A stretch of 64,000 nt of DNA from Mactromeris polynyma (GCA_032209605.1 JASFXZ010000009.1:12573553-12637552); one strand, 5' to 3'; shown: positions 27,991 through 40,705, counted from the stretch's first letter. Translations and numbers: made by a program. The notes: generated from the sequence alone by a model not told the origin.

Positions 27991-28442
27991 ATGGACATGG
28001 GTACAGTAAAGGACCTACATACACTGCTTTGCCACTGCGATGATTTTTGTCGAGCTCACTGCAAGTGGATTGGGCAAAAAATTCAGCCAAACACTTTTTC
28101 AGTAACAGCTTGAAATCCTGTGTAGCAATTATGTTATAAAAGTAGTAGCAGATTTCACAGGTGTGTTACTATTACATCTATCTGCAAAAATAAGCAAAGA
28201 TATCTTCAAATATAAGACCAATACAATAAATAGCCTGTAAGTTTTTACAAGATGATAAAGTGAGTGGCATATTCTATAAGTCTGTGGCAAAATGAGACAG
28301 AATTATCAATTCCTTGTCAAGATTTATCAACAATATCTAACATATGGTGTCAGAGAAATGTAACAGAAAATGCTTCATTCAGTAACCTCACATGATAAGT
28401 AATTTTACAGTACACAGTACAAAATATATACATTAAGCCCAA

Positions 28443-28572
28443 CAGTGAACGTCTGTGCATTGCCGACCATTGTAGAAGTGCACCCAAGGGCACTAGGAGT
28501 ATGAAACAGTGAACGTCTGTGCATTGCCAACCATTGTAGAAGCGTACCCAAGGACACTAGGAGTATGAAACA
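28443..28572. repeat. 64-base tandem duplication
   Basis: 'cagtgaacgtctgtgcattg' occurs at 28443 and again at 28507. The two 64-base copies differ at about five sites, including 'aagtgcacccaagggc' versus 'aagcgtacccaaggac'. Confidence 0.9.
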
Positions 28573-28919
28573 ATGAGGAAGGGGAGCATGGGGGGAAAGG
28601 ATCAATTTACAGTAACGAGGGACTTCCACCACACAACCAGGGGCATGGAAACTGCACAAAAATTAAACATGATGAGAAATTGTATTGCCACAAAAAAAAT
28701 TAAATCAACAAACTAAGAAACATGACTTCCTATTAGTCTGATAGAAGACCATAATGTTATTTTAATGACTTGACCCATCATTCCAAGCTAATAGTGAAAT
28801 AAAAAGTAAGCATTCAGCTGTGATGAAAATTAATGAAGAACAGTCAAAATTTATATCAGATGCTTGTAACAAATATTCTATACATGCATGACCATCATGA
28901 ACAAAGCATGAACGAAGAA

Positions 28920-29250
28920 GTTTATGACCATATGGATACAGATTGGCAGTTCATTCACATATGAATACAGACGCACAGTTCATGACCATATGGACCCGCC
29001 ACAGCAAGTTATGATAATATGGACCAAGATGAGTTGGTCAAAACCGTATGGATGAGTTCATATTAGCTTGTGAAAATTTGGATACAGATCAGCTGGTCAT
29101 GACAGTGAGGACTCCAATTGGCTATTCATGACAGAATGCACATAGATCAGCTGGTCATAACCATATTTACAAGATCAGCTGGTCATGACAGTATGGACAG
29201 ATCACCAGGTTTATGAAAGTATTGACCAGATCAGCTTTTCATCACAGCAT
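28920..29250. repeat. degenerate short tandem repeat ('gatcagctggtcatgacagta')
   Basis: Variants of a roughly 30-40-base unit containing 'catgaccatatggac' and 'gatcagctggtcat' follow one another with heavy divergence and variable spacing. It looks like an old, decayed minisatellite. Confidence 0.6.
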
Positions 29251-30160
29251 GTCAAGCCACCATAAATCCAAAAGCCCTGTTAAAATGTTCCCTTTTAGGA
29301 CACACTTTTCACTAGCCTCAATGGAGTGTTTTTATTGATTTATAATCAAATTGTCTGATCTACGTCTTCACTAATTACAAACACAGTAATTCTATTTTTT
29401 CTTCAAAGTTTACCTATCTTGATCTTAAACAGCTTTAAACTAATTGCTTTGGATTGAGACGGAGGAGAGGAATGTAGGTTCTGCTTATTGTGCTTACATT
29501 CGCCCACTCTAAGGTTAGCAATGGCTTATAATCAAACATAAAGCTTAGTTAGATGGCAACTTGTCTCCATAAACATTGGCAAAATGTTCATATTAATAAT
29601 GTTTGAAATGACAAATGACTTCAGAAATTATGATGAACTGTACATGAGTATGACGTTCACACATTCATGACATTCAGTGACATTCAAGAAATCAAATAAT
29701 TCATACAACCTTTGAATTAACATTACTTTTACAAGGTGTTTGTGGAACATAAAACTGAGAAGATCTCTATGAATGTAAGCTGGTATACACACATTCAAAC
29801 ATTGCCAAACAAATCATTGAGAAAAAGCATTGCTTGAAACTAAAAGAAATGTACTATAATGTAAACATTCAGTTATAATTGAGTAGAGGGCAATAACGCA
29901 TCCAGGAATTTGAAAAGAAATCAACTGAAAGTGATTTTTATGTAGCTGAAGCAATAGGGAATATAAGCAGTATTCATTATTAATGGATGTTTAATTCCAT
30001 GGATTTTTTTTATTATTAGGGGTCAGTATCCTGCAAAGTATTTATAAACATGTCTGATCAAATTTTTATGGCCTGAATCAACATTTCAGAAAATACATAG
30101 TTTTAAATCTGCTAAAATTGATCAAATATTTAAGGTCCATGGTAAAATGACTAGTAAGCG
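29251..30160. other. no gene seen
   Basis: AT-rich sequence without supported features. Confidence 0.4.
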
Positions 30161-30164
30161 ATAT

Positions 30165-31380
30165 GGCAATGCGTGAAATGGCGGTGTAATACTGGCAAGG
30201 TGTGGCACAAGCAAAGTAAGAAACTGGCAAGGTCTGATAGGGCAAGGGGCAATAAACTGGCAATGTGTGATATGGCAAACAGTAATACAGGCAATGTGCG
30301 ATATGGCAAGGGGCAATACTGACAATGTGTCATATGGCAAGGGACAATACTGACAATGTGTCATATGGCAAGGGGCAATACTGACAATGTGTCATATGGC
30401 AAGGGGCAATACTGACAATGTGTCATATGTCAAGGGGCAATACTGACAATGTGTCATATGGCAAGGGGCAATACTGACAATGTGTCATATGGCAAGGGGC
30501 AATACTGACAATGTGTCATATGGCAAGGGGCAATACTGACAATGTGTCATATGGCAAGGGGCAATACTGACAATGTGTCATATGGCAAGGGGCAATACTG
30601 ACAATGTGTCATATGGCAAGGGGCAATACTGACAATGTGCAATATGGCAAGGGGCAATACTGACAATGTATGATATGGCAAGGGGCAATACTGACAATGT
30701 GTCATATGGCAAGGGGCAATACTGACAATGTGTCATATGGCAAGGGGCAATACTGACAATGTGCGTTATGGCAAGGGGCAATACTGACAATGTGTCATAT
30801 GGCAAGGGGCAATACTGACAATGTGTCATATGGCAAGGGGCAATACTGACAATGTGTCATATGGCAAGGGGCAATACTGACAATGTGCGATATGGCAAGG
30901 AGCAATACTGACAATGTGCGATATGGCAAGGGGCAATACTGACAATGTGCGATATGGCAAGGGGCAATACTGACAATGTGTCATATGACAAGGGGCAATA
31001 CTGACAATGTGTCATATGGCAAGGGGTACTGAAAATGTGTCATATGGCAAGGGGCAATACTGACAATGTATGATATGGCAAGGGGCAATACTGACAATGT
31101 GTCATATAGCAAGAGGCAGTACAATACTGACAATGTGTGACATGCCAATGTGTGATATAGCAAGAGGCAATACTGGCAATGTTTGACAAGGCAATGTATG
31201 ATATGGCAAGGAGTGATATCGCAAGAGGCAATAATTGCAATGTGTGATATGACAATTTATAATATGGCAAGCAGTGATATGGCAAGGGGTGATAAAGAAA
31301 TGGGTGATATTGCCAAGGGGTGATATTACCAAGGTGTGATATGACAAGGGGTGGTACTGGAAAGGTATAGTAAAACGATT
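30165..31380. repeat. 31-base minisatellite with decayed flanks
   Basis: The core (about 30290-31130) repeats 'caaggggcaatactgacaat' plus 'gtgtcatatgg' at a strict 31-base step. Variants include gtgcgatatgg, gtatgatatgg and gtgcgttatgg. On both sides (30165-30290 and 31130-31380) the units become irregular ('gcaatgtgtgatatggcaag', 'aaggggtgatattgcc'), a pattern expected when a centre is homogenised and the edges drift. Confidence 0.95.
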
Positions 31381-33042
31381 TGGTACAGGCAATTAGGTAC
31401 TCCACTGAACCACAGAAATCAACCCAATCATATTTTTTTTAGAAGTGGAAGGATTTGTAGGGCATCTTAAATATCATACTGAAATCCATGAAAAGGGCCA
31501 ATCTTCCAACCAATCCCTGGATTTGTCTGTAGAGTATCACAAACAATTATGTTGTGTAAAAGCCCATTCTCCTTACCAGTCTTTCATTACTGTGTACATT
31601 ATATACAATCATTCATATTCATTACTGAAGTGGATGAGTAATTATATCCTGTACTGTACAAGAGGTTCATATCTCAATAACTTGATAGTTAATACTGAAA
31701 CCATCAATTATCAATAATTTATCAATATTAATTGCCCAAATGAAAATGCCAAACTGTGTTAAATTCATCAATTTACATAATAACTATCAATTTACAAAAC
31801 ACATACAATTAAGTTTGAATTAATAATATTATATCCCAGTTTTTGAAAAGGCTGGAAGTTATATCACACAAGCTATATCAAATGCATGAAAACAAGCCAG
31901 CATGTCAAAAGCAAAAATATTGTTTTTCATATTACCAAACAAAATAAGATTTTTTATGAAAGCATTGGGTGTTTCAAAAAGTTGGACTGGTAATAAACTA
32001 TTTTACAATTTTCATACACATCTAACTCAGAGTGGAAGGTACTTTATTTTGAATGTCAGGCCAAACTTGTTTGTTTGACCCAACCCATGAAACTTGCCCC
32101 TTCTCAAATCCTTTTTTGGGGATCTGAGTGGGAATGGTTTTTTGGCAGCATACTTATAGTTATAGTTAATATAATCAGGGCCATAAAAAACAATGAATAC
32201 AAATTAATACCCTACCTGCCTACCCATCTAAATTTGGCAGGTTAGGGTTATGCCAAACAAAACAATTTTTGGGGATGGCCTTAACATATCCAGATGCAAT
32301 ATAATTATATGATTTTATGATTTAACTGATTATTATCAGTTAATTTTATCAACAAAATCAGTCAACAGATTCAAGACATGAAACCTAACATCAAAATTGT
32401 GAAGTAGTATTTTAAATTCAAATAAAACCTAGGGGACATAACTCAGCATGAACTTTACATGCTTGATCATTGCACCTAAAGGGCTTGAATTCCACTTCTC
32501 TGTATCAAAAGAAGTTTAAGGTAAAGATAAATGCTTGAATGCCATTCAATATTTATCATCTTACACATGCATGACATGAATATTAATTTTACCAATTTTG
32601 ATCATGAATAACAAATAGGACATGACCAAAGCATACTAATTTATGATCTCTTGTCAAAGAAACATAACACTAAAGCTAGGGTACTCTATCATTACAATAT
32701 GAATATTTATACAATATTGATAATAAATCAATTTAATTCAATTGTAAAACAATATTACATCAGAAAGTTGAAAGACCTACATATGGTAAGAGGATGTAAA
32801 ACTATATCCTTACGCCAAAAAAACAATATTCTGTATTCAGTATACATGTATAAATATATACATGTATGATAGAGCATTAATATGATCTGCACCTGCATGA
32901 CCATCTGAAAATTATGTATGAACAGGACAACAGACAGTCAGATGGACATGCTAACAAATGATTCTTTCAACTCTGTAAAAAGTCCCACAAAATCTTAATG
33001 ATTTGGGGGGACTACTATTGGTTAACTAAATTCAACCCTAAC
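31381..33042. other. no gene seen
   Basis: Very AT-rich sequence. A 90-codon plus frame at 31445-31717 has no recognisable domain and no splice support. Confidence 0.4.
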
Positions 33043-33310
33043 AAGAAATATCTTGTAAAAAGATGGTTGGCGCAATTTAAAGGTTAAGATTTGTTGTGCA
33101 ACATAAAAAATACCGAGATGTTACGATTGCTGGTCACTCCAGATCCAAATTGGATTTCGGTAAATTCACTGAAATTCAGTGAATTTTGGTAAAGTAACGT
33201 GCCCTATATCGAAAGGTTGACCAATTCGTGTCAAGGTTACAAGCGTTGTTCGGTTGAAGAGAATATTTCTTGGTGGTTAACTAAGATTTTGATAGGTTTA
33301 CACAACACTG
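33043..33310 (+). repeat. dispersed repeat family A, longest uninterrupted copy
   Basis: Begins 'aagaaatatcttgtaaaaag', passes through 'atgttacgattgctggtcac' and 'tccagatccaaattggattt', then 'atcgaaaggttgaccaattc', and ends near 'ggttaactaagattttgata' and 'acacaacactga'. Partial or interrupted copies lie at 26828-26943 (minus), 41690-41870 (plus), 42588-43250 (plus) and 60885-61580 (minus). No coding capacity is seen, so it is probably a non-autonomous transposable element. Confidence 0.8.
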
Positions 33311-33926
33311 ATTTGTCTCTCAGGAGTACCGTGGTAATTATATAAGAATTATGTCCATGCTTTGATGTTTTATAACAGCATAGAATGCATTTATTAAAAT
33401 ATGAAGAAATAATTAAAACTGACAGGAATGACTGGAGATATTAACAAATATTGCTAGTAAAATATACAAATGAAGAGAAAATGATAGAATCGGTTTGTTT
33501 ACATGGTGGTTTGGAGGATAAATACTCATTCTTATCTACTCTTTTTTCCAGGAATTCTGAAGAACACGAATAGAAAATAATAACTTCTAATCACTTAAAA
33601 GATGGAAATATATGTGCTTTATTGTTCCCAAAAGGTGTACATATCAAAGTATATCTTATCAAACCCTTACACATGTCATCAATATCAATTCCAAATAATA
33701 AAACTTCAAATGTCTGATCCGAATTTTCTTGGCTGTCACCAAAATCATACATTTTTTCTCTTTGGCCTGAATAATTTTTCAATGAATAACCCAAGCAGGT
33801 TTAGTCTTCCTAATAAAGCTATCTATTCGCAACACTATCAAATTTTCATCAATTTACACATCAGACAGACAACTTATTGATCGACCCTCACAAAAGTCAT
33901 TATCCCGTTGACAGAGATTTTGATTT

Positions 33927-34082
33927 TATGACACTTGTAGATCTTCTTATAAAATAAATAATTTACGCAGGGCGCCTTCCACAGTAAAACAATTATCATT
34001 TTCATAGCTGCCTAGCAGACGTAGGATAATTTCGAATGCGTCATTACAGAGGATCATGGGTAAACGTCTACAAGTGGTCATA
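33927..34082. mobile_element. short inverted-repeat element (MITE-like), about 156 bases
   Basis: The left end 'tatgacacttgtagatc' matches the reverse complement of the right end 'gtctacaagtggtcata' with one gap and one mismatch. Both ends are bounded by TA, compatible with a TA target duplication of the Tc1/mariner type. The interior is non-coding. Confidence 0.55.
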
Positions 34083-36040
34083 ACACTTAGAAATTTTGTT
34101 TATATGTTGATTTTGCTAAAGTTATAAGTGGCAATTATAGATTAGATCAAAGTCATAAATTAATTTGCACTGATACTTGTAGGGATCTTGATGAAATTAC
34201 CGACAAAGTTTAGTAAACACAAGAAGGTCAAACAAGAAGAGATCAAGTGAACGGAATGACACGACAACCAAATCAAGGACACGTATATATGCATCCCTGA
34301 CTGCTACAATTGACAATTTTCTTTAAAAACAATTTGTTCAAGTGTACCAACCAATGAAAACCACTAAGAGTTCTACACAGATTTTAAAGAAGCAACCATC
34401 AATTCATATATCAATACTAGCAGTATCTCCAGGTTTTCCTTTAATCTGATGAAAAAATTGCTATTATGAATACTAGATTCCGGTACTAAACCCTTCATCT
34501 GGCACATACGGCCGTCATTGATTCAAATGTTTGCAATTCAACAATATTGATGTATCGAAAGACAAATATCAACGATGTATCTAGTATATTTTTGAATTCA
34601 TTTAATCGTCATAGGCATGTTCACAATGCTGACAGTTTCGTGGCTACAATAATTCATATTTATATCAACTGCCTTACATTACATTGAGACAATTTTTTTT
34701 GTGGCTTTATATTTTCTTTGAAAGATACCAACAGGAAAAAACGAAAACTTAATAAAGCGCAAAATATTTGTCTACGCTTACAGCATATTGACTACATGAA
34801 TTTATTAAGTATTTGTAAAGTATTGAAAATGACATCAAAAGATATGACAGAAATAGATAAAAGGGGTCAAAAATATATTTTGATTATCACCAGCATCATA
34901 TTACTAAAAGTTATTGCAAAATATCATAGTGTAAACATGATTCAATGCGGGTGTGAGATTTTATTGCTTCTGTCAAGTTTATCATCATATATAAAATATT
35001 TTTCGGTTAATATCCATAAAAATTCACACACAACTTTTACTACTTTAATTAGATTCCCCACTATTTCTGACACTTTTCATTGTTGCTATGACATACCTAA
35101 ACATATTGCGTTTCTCACGGTTACTTAAACAACATAATATAAGAATACCGACCCCTGCGGCATCGATATAGCAACGACGACGGCGATACCTAGATACCTA
35201 AGGAGAGATACAATAAAATGAAAATTGGAAATAAACTAGGTAACTTGACTCGAAATGCAAATTTAACGCATGCTGATGAAACACACCGTCAAAGGAATAG
35301 AATTTTATCATGATATCATATGTAGTTAGTCAATGTGGTGACATCTGTGGCTATAGCTAACATTTCATCCTGTAATTTAATCATACCCAGGTAAATATTT
35401 GGTTGTGGTTTTTACTAGATCAAAATATTTCAAGGTCAAATTGACAGATGCAACTTAATATCACATTTAAATGAAACAGGTTAATTTTAATGGCAGAATA
35501 TGCATAGTTATGTATTTATTTTCTCACAATAAACATTTCATGTACAAAAATGACACAAACATGGCATAAATTAATGGTGTTTTTTACAATCAAACACACA
35601 GATCTTCAATGTAGTTATATATTCATTTAACCAACATATCATGTCATAAATAAAGTAGCTAACATTCTTTGGTAAATTGGAAAAGGATTGATGTACTGTA
35701 AACAGAAGGTTTTGCTACATTAAATGACACATTCGTATATGCATGAAGTAATACTTTATTTCACAGTTAAATTCAAATATATCTTTAAAACCTATATACA
35801 AGATGTATCGTGCTTGTTAAACACTGTCCAAAAGACTTACCATATCCAATAGAGATTGAGTTATACATTTGAGGCAGAAAAATGATAGAATTTATTTAAT
35901 ATTTGAACAGACACTGATAAAAAAACAACTGTTGAACAATGACCAAGGATCTCAATTCAAGAATGTTATTTTTCTCATTGTCTACTTTTTGTCCTAAACT
36001 TCTCTCCAGTTTGATGAGTGAACAGTATGAGGTAGGGATC
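34083..36040. other. no gene seen
   Basis: AT-rich. A 136-codon plus frame at 34718-35128 has no recognised domain, and its composition is as AT-rich as the background. Confidence 0.35.
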
Positions 36041-36100
36041 CAGACCCGACCAGACCCGAGACCAGACCCGAGACCAGACCAGACCAGACCAGACAATCAG
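36040..36100. repeat. short purine/pyrimidine direct repeat ('accagacccgag')
   Basis: 'gaccagacccgagaccagac' is followed by 'ccgagaccagaccagaccag': a 12-base unit giving way to a 5-base unit (gacca). Confidence 0.85.
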
Positions 36101-36149
36101 ACAAAATCTCAGCAACCCGTCAGTTTACAAAGTGGTCAGTAGAACTTAC

Positions 36150-36187
36150 CAGTTTTCCTAAATCAATGGTCAGCCAGTACTCTTCAC
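36150..36187 (-). CDS. possible 38-base internal exon
   Basis: A good acceptor (gtctgctgcttgcag) and a strong donor (GTAAGT) bound 38 bases on the minus strand. Only one phase is open; after one base from a previous exon it reads EEYWLTIDLGKL. This resembles, very loosely, the 'W..(I/V)DLG' core of galactose-binding/discoidin folds, but 12 residues are too few to claim it. It lies downstream of the stop at 37446, so it would belong to another transcript or be chance. Confidence 0.22.
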
Positions 36188-37445
36188 CTGCAAGCAGCAG
36201 ACAAATAAGAGGTGGAGAACAAATGACCATAGCCAAAAGTCACAGAGGGACATGACCTGCCTTTGCTGGGAATTCAACTGCACCTCCCAGGTGCCTTAAC
36301 AAATTGGTTCAGTGCCAATTGGAATTGGGAACCATACGGGCAGGGCAGTCCGTATGCTGGGACATTCATGTGAGAGAGACATTACTTGCATGTAAGGATT
36401 AATTGTATCCACTGGCTGTTGATGCAGATATATACAACTACAGCAGTTTTTTTTTAAATTCTAAACCCCAATATAACGTTGTAACACAAGTACCAAGATG
36501 ATTATTCGTTTTTTCTATATTTTATACCTAGTATATATGAATAGGCATTTATAGTTGAAACAATAAGATCAGATAACACTATATTCATGGTTATATCTAT
36601 ACATGATTTGAATAAATCAACTTAAAACACACATACGCTCAGCATGACGTTGTTCAGTTTATGTTTCACATAAGTATATAATGATAAGGCATATACGAAT
36701 ATAAACTAGGTGTGGACATATATCAAGAGATAAGTCTATTTTTTTGGCTAATTTTTACAGATATATATTTGTATGAGTTTCTATAAATACGTTGGAACAT
36801 TATTTTATGTGGAAAATAGTCTCTAAGCATGATATACAGTTTCACAAAAACAACAGAATTGCATTAAAACAACATCATTGCCTTTATATTGGCCTTATCA
36901 ATGAGATGTAACTGTTAAAGCCTAGGAGGTATAGACAGCATTATATCAAAGTGCTCATTTTTTTGGTAGTAACATGCCGAGTGGCACATTTTACTATAAG
37001 CAAAGCATTTGATTATCTAAGGGAGACAATCTACAGTTGAAATCAAGTGTAGGATTTTTAGAGTTAAGTCCCTTAAAAATTCGATGGTGAATGCCTTCCC
37101 AGAGATGAACTCTACAACACTGCATAATCATGTTTCCCAAAACCCCACATACACGAACCGAAACAGGTACTTTCTATCCTGACCTAAGCGCCAAGTTTAC
37201 GCTAGCATAGGATATACCTGTATCCGACTCGAGATTTGCAGCTTCAGAAATCTTTTAAGGAAAAGTCATTATATTCACATTGACCACAAATTACTAGGAA
37301 CAAACATGGTTGATGTAATATGAGTAATATGAGTAGACTGAAAATCAGAAAAACTGGTACATATGCACAGTTCAACAAACAAGGTTTGATGTTAAGAGCA
37401 TAATACAATGACATTCAAATGTAAATGGTGGTTTGCTTCTCTCAT

Positions 37446-37646
37446 TCACACATCACTGGAGAAGCTTGTGCCGAGACTGGAAACTTCTGGAATGCTCTTG
37501 ACAATATCCCCCCATACAGTAGTCAAACTATTGACAGCTTTTTGCACAAGACTGAAACCAAGATCCCACGATCGTGCTTTACACTGGGCATGTAGAGCCA
37601 GGCATAATCCTAGAATCTGAGTTTCACCTGTATCTTGCACTATCCC
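37446..37646 (-). CDS. possible terminal exon of minus-strand gene (exon 8)
   Basis: An acceptor 'aatttagacttttag' ends at 37647, and 66 codons plus a TGA stop follow. The frame starts in phase 0, matching the phase-0 end of the exon at 37823. The peptide contains GETQILGLCLALHAQCKARS, then SWDLGFSLVQKAV, and ends SSLGTSFSSDV. Codon use is less AT-biased than the surroundings, and the segment looks like an amphipathic helical tail. The product is unknown. The opposite strand is also open here, so strand choice depends on the link to exon 7. Confidence 0.33.
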   Translation of the reverse strand, partial: GIVQDTGETQILGLCLALHAQCKARSWDLGFSLVQKAVNSLTTVWGDIVKSIPEVSSLGTSFSSDV

Positions 37647-37822
37647 CTAAAAGTCTAAATTAACGAACACTTGTTTTTGGGAATCACACAAATGGGTACA
37701 GGGTAATGACAATAAATACATATAATTCCATTCTATCATTCAGATTAACTGGATTTTATACAGAAGTGGTCTATGTCCGAGGTGTTAAATGAGTTCAATG
37801 CACACACATATATTGTACATAC

Positions 37823-37981
37823 CCCAGCAGCTTGAGTGGTGTAACTTCCATAAGCGGCTGGATCTGGCTGATTGGACTGGTACATGTTTTCTTGCCACGA
37901 TCTCTGAGACTGGTTGAGGTTGGTAGTTACAGCAGTAGGGGACATCACCTGATGGTTAGCGGTGTATGGAATCTTGTATGA
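37823..37981 (-). CDS. probable internal exon, Asn/Gln/Ser/Tyr-rich segment (exon 7)
   Basis: This is the best single exon in the window. It has a strong acceptor (ttgttgtatatttcag), a plausible donor (GGG|GTATGT) and an exact multiple of three (53 codons, phase 0 to 0). The peptide begins SYKIPYTANHQVMSPTAV and ends QPDPAAYGSYTTQAAG. It is low in charge and rich in Gln, Asn, Ser, Thr, Tyr and Ala, the composition common in disordered parts of RNA-binding or transcription proteins. That is only an analogy; no family is recognised. Neighbouring candidate exons at 43888 (upstream) and 37446 (downstream) join it in phase. Confidence 0.5.
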
Positions 37982-38189
37982 CTGAAATATACAACAATCA
38001 TTTTTGTTAATAAAACAAATTACGGGGGCTTTAAGTAAAATAAACAGCCAGGGTCATTTGGCGACTTTTTTTAACTATAAGGAAGAAACCTGGTGCCATT
38101 AGTGTCATTAGTTTGGTCAAAGGCAGGCAACCTATATAGGAATCTAATAGAACCTCCAACCTTTTCGTGAGCTGGATACCTTTCCTCCA

Positions 38190-39200
38190 GGGGTGAGACA
38201 ATACAGACGTAATGCGATGCGATACATATCACGATATACCTCTCACAAAACGATATGTATCGTCAACTGCCCAGTTTCGGTGACTTCCCTGTTTCGGTAA
38301 CTTGCCTTCCGCGCGTGTTAATCACCGAGTGAAATGCCGAAGTATGTCATCGGTATTCGGGTACTTTTGTGTAAACAACTACCTGTCACAGCCTCAAGAT
38401 AAATATCAAAAATGCGCTTCAAAGACGTAATTATTCGCTATTTCTCAATGTCATGCTACAAATCAGTCAATTTTCTACCATAACCCTTTTTAAGACCCCA
38501 AAACTGTCCAAAAACACATTTTTTATTTTTCGAGCAGGTGCTCGTCTTCTGCTAAACAAAAGTCATGTGATTTACTTAAGTCCCGTATTTTTCTGTACAG
38601 CATGTGCCCAAAAGTATAAAAGCGGTCTCACATACGCATACTTTTTCTTAACAAAATTGTTTCGTTATCGTGTTAATGAAAGGCTGTATTAGTACGGCTT
38701 TTTGACATTTTATTTGTCCTTACCATTCTGAAGAATAACTGTATGGATAATATCAGTTGTCACCGAAACTGGTACCATTCTTTTCTGTGACCTGATACAA
38801 TATAGGTCAACAAAATGGCAGCTTCCATTATTTATGTGAAGCAAAATAAAGTAAACTAAATGCAATGTTTTGTTTTAATATATTTATCCAGTGTATAGGG
38901 AATTAATGATAAGGTCACTGAAACAGGTCCATCCATGATATCACGATATATCATACAGAATAAGTAAAATGCTCCTAATGCCACACTTGTTAGCATTAAT
39001 GCTAAGGATATATTAGCTAATGGCATAAGTTAATAATATTTACTTCACAATACTTGTTTCCAGTTAAGAACAATACACGTAAGACAAAAGTGACTAAATT
39101 GCAATGGTTTCAATGCACTCCAAATTTTAACGAAATAAAATCGTAACTAATCTCAATACTTAGTTGTTGTTGGTGTGTTGCCAAAAGCGTGACATATTAA
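38190..39200 (+). repeat. dispersed repeat family C, copy split by an insertion
   Basis: 38190-38261 ('ggggtgagacaatacagacg...cgatatgtatc') and 38939-39200 ('tcacgatatatcata...ttagttgttgttggtgtg') together match the continuous copy at 46113-46420. The 677 bases between them are absent from that copy and form a separate element. Confidence 0.75.
38262..38938. mobile_element. 677-base inverted-repeat insertion nested in family C
   Basis: The boundaries are defined by comparison with 46113-46420. The host sequence 'tatc' occurs on both sides (38258-38261 and 38939-38942), suggesting a 4-base target duplication. The left end carries 'cagtttcggtgacttccctg' followed by a second 'gtttcggtaactt'. 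The right end carries 'ggtcactgaaacagg', its imperfect reverse complement, and an internal inverted copy 'caccgaaactggtacc' lies at about 38761. Inside is a 79-codon plus frame (38453-38692) without a recognised domain. It is probably a non-autonomous DNA transposon. Confidence 0.55.
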
Positions 39201-39224
39201 TTCCTCACATATAAATTCTACACA

Positions 39225-39305
39225 CCCCAAGGGATTCGAACCAGCAGTGGAACGGCAAAAGAGTTAAAGTCAGCAACCGTAACCACTCAGCCACAGAGGC
39301 ATGAA
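39225..39305 (-). repeat. tRNA-derived SINE head (Ser/Leu-like)
   Basis: On the minus strand: 'tgcctctgtggctgagtggt' (A-box), a long variable-arm-like stretch, then 'tggttcgaatccc' (a perfect B-box). The spacing resembles a class II tRNA (Ser or Leu), but the acceptor ends do not pair, so this is a SINE or tRNA pseudogene. Confidence 0.6.
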
Positions 39306-39634
39306 ACTTGTTATGATTAATTCATACGTGGAGGAAAGCTGTTTTCATTTTCTAATGCAACCATTTGTGTAACAACCAAATATTTCTAAATAATAATTCA
39401 TGTCTTTAAGCAGAAACATCATAAAAATGCTAATGAGAGCGAGTTCATGTATATAACAAAATTATATAATTTGAGTGTAAAATGACCAGAAGCTGGGTTA
39501 CCAAAAGGGGCAGCTCGTGCCATATTTCTAATTTAGAGCAGTCAATAGTTACTTGAATGCCATCATACATTTCCTTGCTGCCATAAATAACCATTATTGT
39601 CAAAAATTACAAGAACAAGTACCTCCAACTCGTC

Positions 39635-40030
39635 TCCATTTTCAAGGACTAAAAATGTAATTATTTTTGGTATATAGAGAAGAAGGGATTCAGATGACCC
39701 CCGCAGCACGAATAACATTACACAGCATGAGAATTATTTTAAGAGGGCATAAAACGTGTTGATTAATATACCATACTGTATTACCATACTATTGCCTAAT
39801 TGGCCAATAGGCCTGTCAAAAAAAGGTCCGTCATTTTTCCACATTGTTTCATCATTGTTGGTATGTTTGTTACTTTTTGTCCTTTTTATATTCTCAGCAG
39901 AAGAATTCAAGGGCAATTTCCAAAACTCAAGTAGTTTTCAAGTAGTTTTTTGGCTGTTACAAATTCAAGAAGTTTTCAAGGAGTCGACATCAAATTCAAG
40001 GACTTTTCAAGAGTGTGCGAACCTTTTTTA
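39635..40030 (+). repeat. dispersed repeat family B, copy 2
   Basis: Homologous to 4905-5300 in the same orientation. This copy has an extra tail in which 'caaattcaaggacttttcaa' type segments recur (about 39915-40015). Confidence 0.75.
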
Positions 40031-40619
40031 TTCAGGGGCAGTAACTCTGAATGCCCAAAGTAATGGAAGCAATCAAAAGTACAAGCTTACTGACATGGTC
40101 TCTCAGGCCTTTTGCAGTAAAAAATAATTTAAAAAAACAGAAAATGATAATACAAAATTGGAAAATTTAAACCACCAATTTCATATTGAGTTGTGTCATG
40201 CACAAGACAGCAGGTAATCAACCCTGATGTCCCGAGTTCGAATCTCAAAAGGAACAATGTAAGCCTCCTCATTATGCTCCAAAATGAACTCTTCCCATTC
40301 AAAGAATTTGTGCGTTATTTCAAAAATTCCTTTATCATCACAGTTGATCTACAATACTTAGTACTGTCTGATTCCATGCACCTAAAATGTAACAACCATC
40401 ATCCTCTTACCTTAATATAGCAATCAATAAATCACAATTCAATAAATTAGCTTATTAAGCATAAATAATTGTTCCAACAACACTAACACTTAGCACAACA
40501 TTTATTCATCACTGATAATGAAACAAATTATAACAATTTAAATTGATCACTATTGACGACTGATGCGTGGGTAACTTGTACTCGCGCCTAATTCAGGGAT
40601 TGTAGAGTTTGTGGCTCAA
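40031..40619. other. no gene seen; isolated B-box-like site
   Basis: 'gagttcgaatctc' at about 40232 matches a tRNA B-box on the plus strand, but no A-box or cloverleaf can be placed. Nothing else is supported. Confidence 0.3.
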
Positions 40620-40705
40620 TCCCGCCATATATGGGATTCAAACCCACGACCTTCAGATCCAGAAGAGTCAGACATTCTACATGTCAACTTCTATGCCTCT
40701 CTTGA
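40620..40705 (-). repeat. degenerate tRNA-like SINE fragment
   Basis: The minus strand reads 'ctgaaggtcgtgggtttgaa' then 'tcccatatatggcg', a B-box-like region preceded by a poor A-box. The same 'gaaggtcgtgggttcga' segment is present in the SINE at 59905-59972, so the two are probably relatives. Confidence 0.4.

Noticed and set aside
34718..35128. 136-codon plus-strand frame
   Set aside because: It has AT-rich random composition, no domain, no splice context and no conserved neighbour.
35841..35913. Candidate minus-strand exon with strong acceptor and donor
   Set aside because: On careful reading every phase contains a stop, so it cannot be an internal coding exon.
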